Shown: positions 1-13,000 of the stretch, in pieces
Numbering within the stretch: the first letter of the stretch is position 1
Layout: every line of letters starts with the position of its first letter
From: Steromphala cineraria
Lineage: Eukaryota > Mollusca > Gastropoda > Trochida > Trochidae
Assembly: GCA_916613615.1 (NCBI GenBank)
Contig: OU744734.1
Coordinates: 35,160,801 to 35,224,800, forward strand
Direction of reading: 5' to 3'
Length of the DNA stretch: 64,000 nucleotides
Program-made: the position numbers and the translations under genes
Notes under the pieces: model-generated
What the model saw: the letters and a program-made list of their open reading frames with translations, nothing else
Told to the model about the DNA's origin: nothing
Database searches by the model: none

Positions 1-833
1 ATGCAAATGTTACTTTTGTTACATGATTACACGAAAACATCTTGGTAATGTTACACCTGGTATAGCAATGTAACTAGGAATATCAAATACACCGACACTT
101 TTTATAGAAAATGTAACTCTGTATGACATTGTAACCCTGATCACAGGATTACATGGAAACTCCTAGGTAGTGTTACCCCTTGTATAGCAATGTAGCCAAG
201 AACAAATACACCGACACTTTTATAGAAAGTAATGCTGCGTGACCTTGTAACCTTGATTACAGGATAACATGAAAACTTCTAGGTAATGTTACCCCTGGTA
301 TAGCTAGGAATATCAAATACACCGACACTTTTATAGAAAGTGTAACTCTGTATGACATTGTAACCCTGATTACAGGATTACATGAAAACTCCTTGGTAGT
401 GTTACCCCTGGTATAGCAATGTAACTAAGAACAAATACACCGACACTTTTATAGAAAGTAATGCTGCGTGACCTTGTAACTTTGATTACAGGATTACATG
501 AAACATTTTTGGTAAAGCTAGGAATATCAAATACACCGACACTTTTATAGAAAAGGTAAGTCTGTGTGACATTGTAACCTTAATTACAGGATTACATGAA
601 CACTCCTAGGTAGTGTTACCCCTGGTATAGCTAGGAATAACAAATACACCGACACTTTTATAGAAAATGTAACTCTGTATGACATTGTAACCTTGATAAC
701 AGGATTACATGAAAACTATTGTTACCACTGGTATAGCAATGTAACCAAGAATAAAATTACACCGACAATTTTTAAGAAAGGGTAAACCAGTATATTTGTG
801 TTACCTTTTAACTCTGTATGACATTGATTACAG
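1..833. repeat. ~115-bp tandem repeat array inside a DUF885 intron
   Basis: The motif acaccgacacttt recurs about every 95-118 bp (near 90, 208, 322, 438, 533, 647 and 754). Each is followed by a similar block reading tgtaacctt-gattacaggattacatgaaaac. At least seven imperfect units are visible, and the array runs off the left edge. The last unit grades directly into the acceptor of the exon at 834, so the array is intronic. Some units lack ~20 bp, consistent with slippage or unequal exchange. Confidence 0.85.
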
Positions 834-1001
834 GACTACATGAAGGCGACACGTCCAGTGGAGGGTGTACATTCCTTGTCAAACGGGAACCAGTTCTACA
901 GAGCATGCTTGAAGTGGTATCTCGGGTATGAAATCTCCCCTGAAGACATCTTTGAGCTTGGGGTGAAAGAAGTTGACAGAATCGAAAGACAAATGAAACG
1001 G
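834..1001 (+). CDS. DUF885 gene, first visible exon
   Basis: Acceptor attacag precedes GACTACATG, and the donor CGG|gtaagg follows. The exon is 56 whole codons in phase 0. It carries the family segment NGNQFYRACLKWYLGYEIS followed by PEDIFELGVKEVDRIERQMKR. The upstream exon is not in the window. Confidence 0.85.
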
Positions 1002-4000
1002 GTAAGGCTGCAATTTTGTCTTATAATGAGCAATGGTAATCTGGGATTCGTCAGCGAGAACACTTAACGACAATATTTCATATTTTCAGTTTTGTCAGTG
1101 CCAATATGACATACATGTATAAAATAAAGAATTTATGGCAAGATGGATTTTTTTCTGGAACTACATTCATGAATCGTGGAAGCCTATTTATTTTTTGAGT
1201 ATTTTCAATTAATTTGAATTTTACATGGAATTCACACACCAAGTGATTTGGATATTTCTGAAATGGAATTTGCTTTTGAAATTTCACTTTTTGTGCACAT
1301 CAGGATGTAAGAATGTTGTCGCAATGTTTCTTTACTTCGATGCCAGTTTTTCTTTAAGAGTTTGCCGATCAAAATGAAAAAATTAATTCAACCTGGTTTC
1401 GACGCCTCATAACCTATTATCATGCAAAATTATTCTCGTGAAATATGTTAAGAAATTTACCTTCAAAAGATATCCCTGACGTACCACTCTACGTTTTTAT
1501 CTTGTTCTTGCCGTGACGTTCTATATCTGTTTATATTGCCTCTGGTTCGCGTAACAAACAAGGATAAACACATCATCAAACACATTTTATATTTGCATTT
1601 CAAACACGTTCTTTATAACAAGAACTTGTATACCAAACCTTGGATTCGAACCTCAGCACCGAAAGCCAAAGCGAGTGCCCTACCACTATGCCAAAGTGAA
1701 TTACGGTTTCCAGATTCTGAAGGGAAACGGTGCCCCATACAATTCAAGATGAGCCCACTTAATTCTATCGAACCAAAGGTTAGGGATAGCCCATTGTCAG
1801 GTGTTCCATAGGGACTTCTAAAAGTTCAAATACTTCAAGTATTGGTCAGACATGTGGCTGAGGTAAACACATATGGTCAAGTTGGACTAAGTGACCAGAG
1901 GCCATCCTTGGACCACCCTCTTACCATTTCGCCGAGGGAGGGACTTTCATAAGAAGCATATTTGGAAAATAAAAACTCGCGGATCTCAAAACATAGCCCC
2001 GAGATATTATAACTGAGCTGATCAGAGCCAGATAGTGGAGTGCGTGTGGGGAGGTTTGCATCTGTGCACATTTAAACAATATTGCCCAGCTCAAACATAA
2101 GAGTCTGTTTTGTGTTATACGCGTCTATCTGATTTTGTCAAGTATTTGTTGTGGCTTCGAGTAAATTTGTTTCTTAAATCTGTGTAAACGTTGATGTATC
2201 TTAGGGAAACAAAACCTTTACGTGAATGACGTTTACAAGCTTTGTCATTCTTATTAGGGATGATAATTTTCTAACTGAGTTGATATCATTTGCAATGTTT
2301 AAAGAGCTAGTACAACTACTAGTAAAAAAATTCAGAATTATTTATTCTAAAAAATATTCAACAATTTAAAAAAAGATATAACCTTTCAGAACAGAAATTA
2401 TTGAGCTTAATGACTCCTTAGGATTTTGATGACATTGTTCAACTGTTTCTAATTGGGGAACGATAGCCATCCACAGAGAAGATACTCAAAGCTTAGCTAT
2501 GACATTTTGAATTTAAGATTGTTCGTTATAGTTTGATTGTTGGTAACGTTTTAATCATTCTTTACAGTTCCTAAGTACCATAATTATTTTGTCAGAATAA
2601 CTTTATTGCCAGTACAAGACGGTGGTGCACGACAGGGTGATAACATATTTTTTTTCTTGTGTTAGAATATATCCGTTTCACGCGTTTCACGGGAATAATT
2701 AATGTGTCTGTCGTTCTGCCATTTATCAGAATTACAAAAAACCGAAATGCACACGTTCTTATATGTGCTGCATGAAAAGCTGGAATCTTACCTGTTAATT
2801 GGGAGAAAGAATTCCTACATCTTCATGTCGTTTTTTTTAAAATTGCCTATGACGTGGTTCATTCATCAGTTATTTTTTAGATATAATTTAAGTAATTGAT
2901 TACCGTAACACCTGCAAATTAACCCCATGGTTTTTTTTCGTCCAGTATTCCCTACCCCGGGTTCTCTCTGAGGCAAAGTCGCATTTACAATCGAAAACTA
3001 TCTGTGTATCTACGTCAGCCAAATCATTCCAGGGTCGTATTCAAAGCCCTGGTTGTATTTGAAATTAGGGTTGTATTCGAAAAAACTCGGTAATTATTTT
3101 TTGTACAGTCGTATAACAATCTTGCATAAATTGATAGAAAAAGATAAAATTTGTATAGAAATGTAACAAATTAGGTATTAAAAAAACTTCTTACAAATAT
3201 TATACACCAGAAAGCAATGTTCAACTTATGCGTCTAGCCGAATCTGCGCAAGATGACTTTGAAAAGTATCAGTTCACATATGAACCTTGTAAATGTCGAG
3301 AGATATGTTGGGGTTCTGTAAATTCTTCATAAAATCCTACCTTTAATATCTGAAAAGAATATAACAACATCGGTATAACAAGACCTTCTCACTCAATTAC
3401 AGCATAAAAAAGGAACCGTGCTTTCCAATTAACGGTAACGAACACTCGGATCATTCAGAGGCGTTACCAATCATACACAGGACAAAAAACTCTAACATCT
3501 CGCCATCTAATTAGGTTAAAAAATATCACAACAACTACTTCTTTACGGTTTCCTACCTTCTCGCTTACATTTCTCGTACATCAACCGTACATGTAGCGTT
3601 TCTACCTGTCAGGTAAGATTGCAAAGGTAAGCTTGTTAACAGGTAAATAGTTGATCTATTTCAGATATACATTCAACGAAAGTGATACCCAGTTTACACA
3701 GATAAAACTGTCATTTTTTTGTATGCTGTCAATGAAAGGTTTAGTACGGAATGGTAAACTGTAACCTCGTTTGTCAAAGTAAACTACAGATGGTTAATAG
3801 ATATTGCAAATGAAGATGTGAGTTTCCAGAAAAAATATTTCTTATCTATTTTTATTTCACTTGTATGTTTCGTTCTTTTATTGGTAATTTATGAACATAG
3901 TTTCGATTTTGATGATGTTTTGAATCAGTATTTTATATCAGCAGGAAATTTAAACTTTGTTACGCTGACAAGTAATTAAGATACTCCTCTCTTCATGAGG

Positions 4001-7000
4001 AATATCGCATTTATTTTGTTTTCAATAAAACATAGTTATCAATAATCTGTTTTATAGCTGATTTCTATTTAATGTCTGTTGATATATGATTGATTATTCA
4101 AAATGAATAGTAATCCTTTGTTTGACATTTCGATGAAACATTAGACTAACAAGTATTTGTTTTCAATATTGAAATATCAATATTTAAAAAAACTGAATGT
4201 ATAATTATAAAAGGGAGCCCATCCACAGTTATCTAGACTTGCTATACTTTTATAGACTAGGTTGGGCGTCAATGTAATATTTTCTCTAGGGTCTGTATGC
4301 CAGACTAAAAAAACAAGAACATCATTTTAAGATTTCAAAGTGGATAATTATTCAGAAACCTTGATCTTAATCATGATAATTGTCATTCTTATTGTCCCCC
4401 GCCGCAACGCGGAACGGGGGACATTGTATTCAGCGGCGTCCGTCCGTACGTCCGGATCCTTGTTAACGCGATATTTTGAATGGTTTCCAACATTTTTCAG
4501 TTTTTTAGTGAATTGGATTTAAGATCTGGAGTATTTTTGAACGGTTTCATAACATGCCAAATGGTTGTGAGGTGCAAAAATCCGAAAAAGTGTTTTCACA
4601 TTATAATGTATCCTGTAGACTGTATACTATCTGCTTAATCTTTATTTCTATGTATATTCAGCGTTATGATATATTCATATTTACTTATATACGATATATT
4701 TAATAAAGTTCTAGTGAAATAACCAACTTTAATTTGTATATTAAATATTTAGTATTACAGTCAAATAAAATTTGATAGATAAAACCAATAGATGCTTCTT
4801 CTAATGTTTCACTTACCGCACCCATATAAAAATCATCTTGAATATAAAAATCAAAATCATATTTAAATTCTTATGAATATATTTCGCTGATAAAAAAATA
4901 AAAAAATAAAAACGCAGCATCTTGATAGGGATCTTTTGAAATTTATCCTTGATATTATACAACATAATACAATGTTCAACACATGCGTCCAGCCGTTTCT
5001 GCGCAAGATAATGTTGAAAGGCATCGGTACACATATGTACATTGTAATTCTAAAGGAAAGGTTTGACAAAGATATGTTGGGGTTCTGTTAGAAACATACA
5101 CGAACATGTGTTTCGTTGATTGCAAACAGGTGCAGACAATCTGGACTTGATGGCTAGACTGACTAAAAATCACCATTAAAAGTATTTCAAATTGAGAGGA
5201 ATTGAAATTTTGTCTTCGGTTAGGGACAGTCAAGTATTTTTAAGTGAGTATTATATCAAGGAATATAGGATCTTTAGAACCTATTGTTTTTCATTATTGT
5301 GTTAGAAAAACTATTATATTACAAATTGGTGTCAGACAGGGTTGATGTTTAAGCCATTCATATTTTATAAAGTTTATTAAGTGTCCATTTTTCTGATCTA
5401 AATAAGTCCTTGAAGAAATGTCAACTTATGTATAACGATGTATTTCAAATCCATCTTTGAATTAATAATATTCTGTCACTCACATAGTAGAATGATTGTA
5501 AAGGTTGTCATGAAAACACTTTCAGGAGCTTCTGATCGATAATATATAGAACAACCTCGGCCTCTTTTTCACCAAAATCAAATCCGTGAGTGTAAAATTA
5601 GTGCAATTTTGATGGTAAGAAGTTAAGGTTAACCTTAGCAAATTTTGTGAAAGGAGGCCTTAGCCAATTTGCACAGAGCTCCCTGACACTACGAAGATCT
5701 CGACTCGATGGTATAACTATCGGGTAAGCACCTTAGCATTATGGGGGCTAATTGAAAAAAAGGACTGGATAAACATCAACAAATCAGATGTCCATCAGAA
5801 CAAGGCCTTCCATATCTCATTCTAAAAATTAGTTCAACAAAATTAATGAGGTCATGTGCAAGCGGGTCCTGTTCTTCGAAGAGACTAGAATCAAGGCTAG
5901 ACTGGCTGGTCATCTACCGTGTACATTCCAAGTCTTCCTTATAATGATTCGCATATGTGCACATGTGTTTTTACTTCCTCTCGAAGTGTGTTTTACCTAG
6001 TCTGTCCGATCTTGCAACAATACAGGCGGTAATGCTATAGCATTGTGTACTTTCCTGAAGTGTTCAGTCTGCATGTTTGGGAAACTGAGAAACAAGGGGA
6101 AACTATGGGTGTAGAAAGTCATGAAGCACAAATGTTTTTTGTGGAATGTTTTACTGTCAGGAACAGCTTTTAAGTCATTTTAACAAATATTTCGACTTAA
6201 AACGTATGCCTAAACGCCGGTTTGCAAAAGATTTTAGAACTTTATTATGTTTGAGGAGATTACTTGACTAAAGAATATTTCAAAAGAATTTTGCAAAACT
6301 GTTACAGAGAAGTTTTTAATAACGGTTGAAATTTTATTTTGTAAAAGGCAGTTTGCAAATAATCGAGATTGGGAACTATTTATACGTTTGAACATAATTT
6401 CAATATGAAATATTGTTTCACAATAAAGGATAGTTTTCATAGGCTTTTCTTTTGAGTTTTCAAATTCAAATAGTTCATACGGCTCCTGTAAAAAAACTCG
6501 CCTTCGATCATGTCCTTTAATTATATACAAGGAATTGTCTTGGGCCCATTTGCACATAGTGCTTTTGGACATGGGATAATCGCTGTGCTGTGTTTTCTTA
6601 GAATTCAGGGCGATCTTAGGTAGCTCAAAAATGACTTTGTGAAGGCTTGTGAACTTATATTGAGTCCCTAAAATATGAAAAGAGACTTATCACTGATCCC
6701 AAAGACGTAAAACGCGGATTTTTCAGCATTTTCCAAGGACATCTAATCACTTACGAGTTTTACGAATTTTATGTGTTTTTTCAAGATCTATGAATGTTTT
6801 ATGCTTGGCCCTATATAAAGAAGCACTGTTTTAGTTTCAAATTTTCCATCATTTGATAGTGAACTTTTTCGGGTAGTATCAGTTAATAACATTTTGGTGT
6901 TAAGACTAGAAATATAGCCAGCACTCTGAATATGACTAGGTTCTTGTTAAACTAGAGAAACACAATCAAAATTCTCCTTAATTCTTCGGATGTAAAATAC

Positions 7001-10000
7001 AGGTTAAAGGGGCAGTAGCACGTTTTTTGACAATTTTATACTAATAATTGTATGTTAATGCTAAATGTATTACTTTGATAGTGTCAAAAATTTCATAACA
7101 CAAACCAATTATCCATAGTCAGAGAACAAATTATTAAGATTCCCATTAAATCCATTGGCAGCCATTTTTGTGTGAACACCTTTAATTCATTTTATGTAAG
7201 AAAATGAATCGCATCACTTAACTTGATATTATTTTTTGATTCATTATAGCTTCATTTAGTTTAGATACATTGTCTTTAGATTGTAAACATTTATTTTCAT
7301 TTTCCTGACATCACCTTATATTCCCCCTAAAACGTGCTACTGCCCCTTTAATGTCTGCGATATGAAATCAAATATCTTTTCAGAAACAAGAAATGATATA
7401 TAAACAAGAAAAAAGAATACCCCAACAGAAGAAACCAAAGAGTTGGTCAAGCATTGAGTGTGTTTGTTAGATAAATCAGCATTTATTTGAAGCTTTAGTT
7501 ACGTTTTTCACAGTCTGTCATGAAATGAGATGATTTATTAATGACAGTTGTCGACTTTTGACCTCTGCATATGATTCCGCCAATCACGTGTCATAGTTTT
7601 CAATGGATGGCTGATTTCGTTGAAACAGATGTTAAGGGCAGTTTTCTCCACTAACAAAAATATATTACCGAACGTTTCATTATAATTTAAAAAACGTCTG
7701 TGTGATAAATAGAGGATATAAACAAAATTGTCAGAACGATAACACGAAAAAGCAAAAACTGTTTACTTATATTGGCAATTATACATGGAATGACAGTGTT
7801 TTTATGTTACGTTAGATTCCATAAACTGCAATTCTATGAAAAACTTCACGGATAAATCTTATATCTTTTATTGCAAATTATGTAAAAGCATTTCATAGCA
7901 TTTATAGGTTTTCTAAGTTTCTTTGTGACATCATTATGATTAATGACACAATGCTGTTATCTCGAAGATAAATGTCCTTTGTATAGAGATTTAAGTGAAA
8001 TGCAGATTTTTTAAAAACTATTTTGTTTAATATATGAGACATCATAATTCTCTAAGGTTGATGATATATCGTATTTATCCTTATCGTTACATTTAAAACA
8101 TATCTGTTTGATGTCTTGTTTATTTACTTTTTTCCAAAAAATAATATTTTGAAATGCATTTTTAATGCTCCACTCTGAAAATATCAAACAACTAATTTTC
8201 AATCAGATAATCATTAACCTTAATTTTTTCAGGTAATGGCTAGCGTGGACTTTCATGGAGACCTCAAATCATTTTTTCAGTACGTCAAATACATTCCAAA
8301 GTTTTATAATCATTCGAAGGTGAGTTGAATTTAACATTATATGTAAAACTGTAGTCGCTTATAATCGTTTACTTATCAATAGCATTTAAATGTAGAAACC
8401 CATTTGAATGATTACTTTGTGTATAAGAATTTAAGGAACATACCGGGAAGCAAGTGATTTGAGATCTTAAGGATGATTTTACGACACTTCGTATAAGAAA
8501 AATTACGAGCGCTTTAAACAAATTGTCGGATACACTGAAATAAGAGCACTCACATTATTTGCAAAGAAAAAATGGAGTTGTACTGTAAATAAGAAATTGC
8601 TATTTATTATTCATTGTTTTCGAAAAGAATTAAATATATACGATTTAAAACGAACATGACTATTTATTACTTTATTTTATTTATTGATCTGATCTATTAT
8701 GTTTATCAATGTATGTGAGAATCGATTATATTTTATTTTCTACAGGAGCAACTATTAGAAAAGTACAAGTATATGATCTCAAAAAAGATTCAGCCCAGAC
8801 TGTCGTTTATGTTCAGAAACATCACCCTCCCACACATAACGTAAGTATATGGTCTCATTTCTCAATTATCTTGGCAGTTTACAAACTAAAGGTTATATGA
8901 ACGTAAATAACATAAAAATCTTCACACTGTATTTGATTTCGAAACTTTGTTGAATGAGATACAAACGAATAGATGACAATGTAGTATACCAAATTGCTTG
9001 TAGAGGTAGTTGCGGATCAGGATATTTGAAAGGGGCAGTTGGAAAATTTCATATTTTCAACATTTCACTGATAATTGTACACTAATGCTAAATGTATTGT
9101 TTAGATTGTGTCAAATATTTCATTACATAAACCAATCATCCATAATCAGAGAACAAATTAAAGATTCACATAAAGTCAATTTGCGGCCTTTTTTGTGTGA
9201 ACACCTTTAATTCATTTTGTGTAAGAAAGGGAATCTCTTGGCTGAACTTAACATTATATTTTCTTTATTACTGCTTCATTTAGTTTAAATACATTGTCTT
9301 TCATTTGGAACCATTTATTTTCTTTGTCCTGACATCACCTTATATTCCCACTAAAACGTAAACGTGCCTTTAAAGTGACTATCTTAAATAATGAATATTG
9401 GTTTAACATTCAGGACAGTTAAAATAGTTTTCACTTTTCGTTTTACAATTTCTTTTAAGTAAGTTAATTGTGTTTCTGTCTGATATTTGACTTCGGAATA
9501 CTATGCCAAATTAAAAGATAAAAAGATTGAAAAAAAAGTGTGATTGCTTTTTTTCACTTAGTGAAAATACTCAAAATAGCGATCATATTTTCATCTTTTA
9601 CTAGCATATTTTTTAATTGGAAATACAATAAAACAACACAGAACAACAGTAAAATGCATGTTGGTGTAAATGAACCCTGGCCATACAGTGAATACAAACA
9701 ACATGGATACTTATTTTCCAGGATTGTGCCGGTCGATGTTGATGGACCATGGGGGTCGTACGGTCAAAACGTGTTTTACGCAAACTTGAAGGAACCGCAC
9801 AAAAGGTATGTTTTCAGATATGATGTTTATTAAAGTATTTAAAAACCATTTAAGCCTACACTATAGTTTTCAGGGTTTAAAGTATTGTTTCTTGATCAAA
9901 GTTTCCGTCACGCTATGTAGTGTTCTCATGGTCGATTTCGAAGTCACTGAAGCGTCCATTCAATCCATAAGTTTAAGTTCGTTAAATCTATGAATCCTAT

Positions 10001-13000
10001 ATGCTTTGATGTCAAAACTTGGATGTCACAAGCCGACGTCTTTTGCATCAGCTTTGGATAAGATATGTGTAGTTACGTGAAGATATGAGCTTTAGATATA
10101 CACATACCAAGATCACTGAGTCATTCAATAATGTTACATGTTAAATATATGCAAAACTTTTCTTTATCCATAGCCCTTTTCCCCTTTAATGCAAGATGAT
10201 AAAATAACGGTGACCTACATTTCAAAATGCTTTTACAGGTCGACCTTCATGATGCTTCCCCTGGCCCTTCACGAGACGGATCCAGGTCACCACTTCCAGG
10301 ATGCGTACGCATCCCTCTACAACATCCCAGAGTACCGTTTCAAAACCATGAACAGCAAACTCTACTCAGTGCCATTCCATTTCCCCATCTACAGTGCTTA
10401 TGCCGAGGTGGGTACATTATGAAACAAAGATGCTCACATAAGTATAAATTATCTGATATTTGATTGTAATGTACATGTACAAATACATTTTAAATTGCGG
10501 ACCACGTTTCCATAACAATAAGTCACCTTGATCATTGTACAACGAATGTTGACAATTACTTTTCAACAGCATTAATTTAATGTTCACGTACAAATTTATA
10601 TAGCGGATGAACTGAGTCCTATGTGGATGAAGTGCCCTACATTCATCACAATAGCTTTCTTATACCGCGCATATATCCATGACACAGCATGATCAAAACG
10701 CCATGAGTATTATTACCCTTGAGGGATAGTATGTTCGGTGTTCCGCGCGTACTCCCCCCTTGTTCAGGTACCCATTTGTACAGCTGGGTGAACTGAGTGC
10801 AATGTGGATGAATTGCCTTCTATTTGATACGACACGGCATTTGGCACAGGTCACACAATTTGTATGGCTCTTGTTGGATTAAAACCCGGGTTTTTGGCAT
10901 GAGAGACAAACAAAGTACCACTTCACCACTGAGCTTTCATCCGTCGCTTTTTCTCAGATATCAGACCCCCAAAACGGCTATGTTACCGTTTTCATAGGGG
11001 TGTTCATAAGTTCACATTTTACACCAACTTATGTACAGTATGTGAATATGATTATGTTTCAGGGATGGGCCTTGTACGCCGAGTACCTAGGTGAAGAAAT
11101 GGGTCTGTACGAGTCTCCATATGATCTGTAAGTATAGACCATAGATCCTAGACTAATTCCGTCTTTGAAAAAAGATCTCAAAATCGATTTTATCATTAAA
11201 TATAAACAAGAAGAAAACTCTAGATTTTCTTATCAAGAGGTTTTGTTATTTTTAACTGTCTAAGTATTTGACTACATTTTGCCATAAAACATAATTTTTA
11301 TCGAAACTTCACACAACAGTAAAGCGATGTCCCAATTAATTAGTTTCCTTTATTTAGTTCTTGGTAACGACTAAATTCATGATAAAAGAATCCATCTTAT
11401 GATGTTTTTACTATTACTGTAAAATGTAAGAAAGTAACAATCTGTTAAGTTATTAAGTCTCCACTGTGTATGTACGTTAATTACCATGGCCAGTCCAATC
11501 TTTATAAATGTCCTTATAGACATAGGTTTTAACACACCTGGAGTTAAAGTTTATTGACTTAAATGTAACTATTTTGTGAAATGACAAATAAATAAATAAA
11601 TAAATATCTAGAAAGAATACTACAACCAGTGTATATCAAGATTTCATACTACAGAACTGTACATAATGTAGTACACAGTGCGAACATTTTCCTTACACGG
11701 TGTACTGAATTATGCACTGTAGTGAAGTACAGTGTTTATGTGTTGAGATTAACACATATTGTCGCAAGTTTTTATTTATCATTTTATGTTATTTTACTCC
11801 AATGTTCATTCATGTTACAGCTTCGGCAGGTACTGTTCTGAAATCTTCAGGGCATGCCGACTTGTTGTTGACACCGGCATCCATGCATTTGGGTACGTAT
11901 TTAAACTAAACTGACAGGCAAAAGAAAGTACACACTTCAGTTGAATTTATCATTTCTAAGATTTTCAGTTACTTATTTTTTTAGTTTTTGATGACGAGAG
12001 AAGAAGAAGAGTTGTATGATCGTTCAAAGAGAACCTTTGAGTGCTTTTTTTTTTTTAAATGAAAGTTTATTGTTCCAAAATTAATTTTGATGTAACACAG
12101 AAAGGAAGACATGTCTTATTTCTATGTGCTTTTGTTCACATATTATCAATATTTATGGTAGGGGTCATGATTGAGTAAATTCTATTTCTTACACCTACCT
12201 ACATTTAACTAAAATATTTTAACAAAACATTAACCAGACACCCATTATTTTATGTTGTTAATACGTTATTGTTAACGTGCCATAACTTGATACATCACAT
12301 GTCTCTTATGTATTAAGTTAATTTAAACGAAATGTGGTGTGTACTTTCTTTTGCCTGGCGATGTATTATATAAAATATATTTTGCATTTACTACTTTTAA
12401 CTATGCATGCCTTTGGTATCGTTAGAGCTTATTTATTTCCTAGAACAGCTGTCTTCCTAATCACAAAAATGCTACCAAAGATAGCCAAAATGGACTATGA
12501 CCATGGAAAGACGCAAATAATCACAAAAATTGATAAACGCGAAAGATATATTTATGCATGCATCGTGACAAAAAAAAAATCATTTACAATAGTTGATTCA
12601 TTCAAGTTTTGCAGCATTCCCTTACTTTACGTTGCCAACTCTTTAACCCACTGCGGCTTAACTTGATAGTCCTTAAAGAATTCTTAAGTTTAAAACTTAT
12701 TGCCGGAGAGGGCGTTGCTATCAACATTACTATTTCAATGCTTACAAAGAGGCTTGAATAAGCTATTGATATTGACCGACGGCAAAATTTCCTTGCTTTA
12801 GAAGCTGAAATTGTGAAAGGATTTTAAAATATAACAAAATTTGTTGACCTACTTCCAGATGGACCCGTGAGCGAGCTATCCGCTTCCTGTCCAACTACAG
12901 CGACTTCCCTCAGAGTCAGATCGAGGCTGAGATAGATCGCTACATCACGTGGCCTGGTCAAGCGGTCTCCTACAAGGTCGGCGAGATAAAGATCAAGAAA

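Larger units (their letters stand above)
1002..8232 (+). other. 7.2-kb intron of the DUF885 gene, repeat content only
   Basis: No exon-like family segment is visible between the phase-compatible donor at 1002 and the acceptor at 8232. It holds a tRNA-like SINE head (~1640), a dispersed repeat in two copies (~3150 and ~4905), a GC-rich hairpin (4394) and a TTAA MITE (7004). The rest is AT-rich sequence in which I see nothing. Confidence 0.7.

Noticed and set aside
6234..6572. 112-codon - strand frame in the DUF885 intron
   Set aside because: No recognisable domain, no splice or poly(A) context, AT-rich composition typical of chance.
12334..12666. 110-codon + strand frame
   Set aside because: Begins inside a MITE end and lies in a DUF885 intron; no domain.
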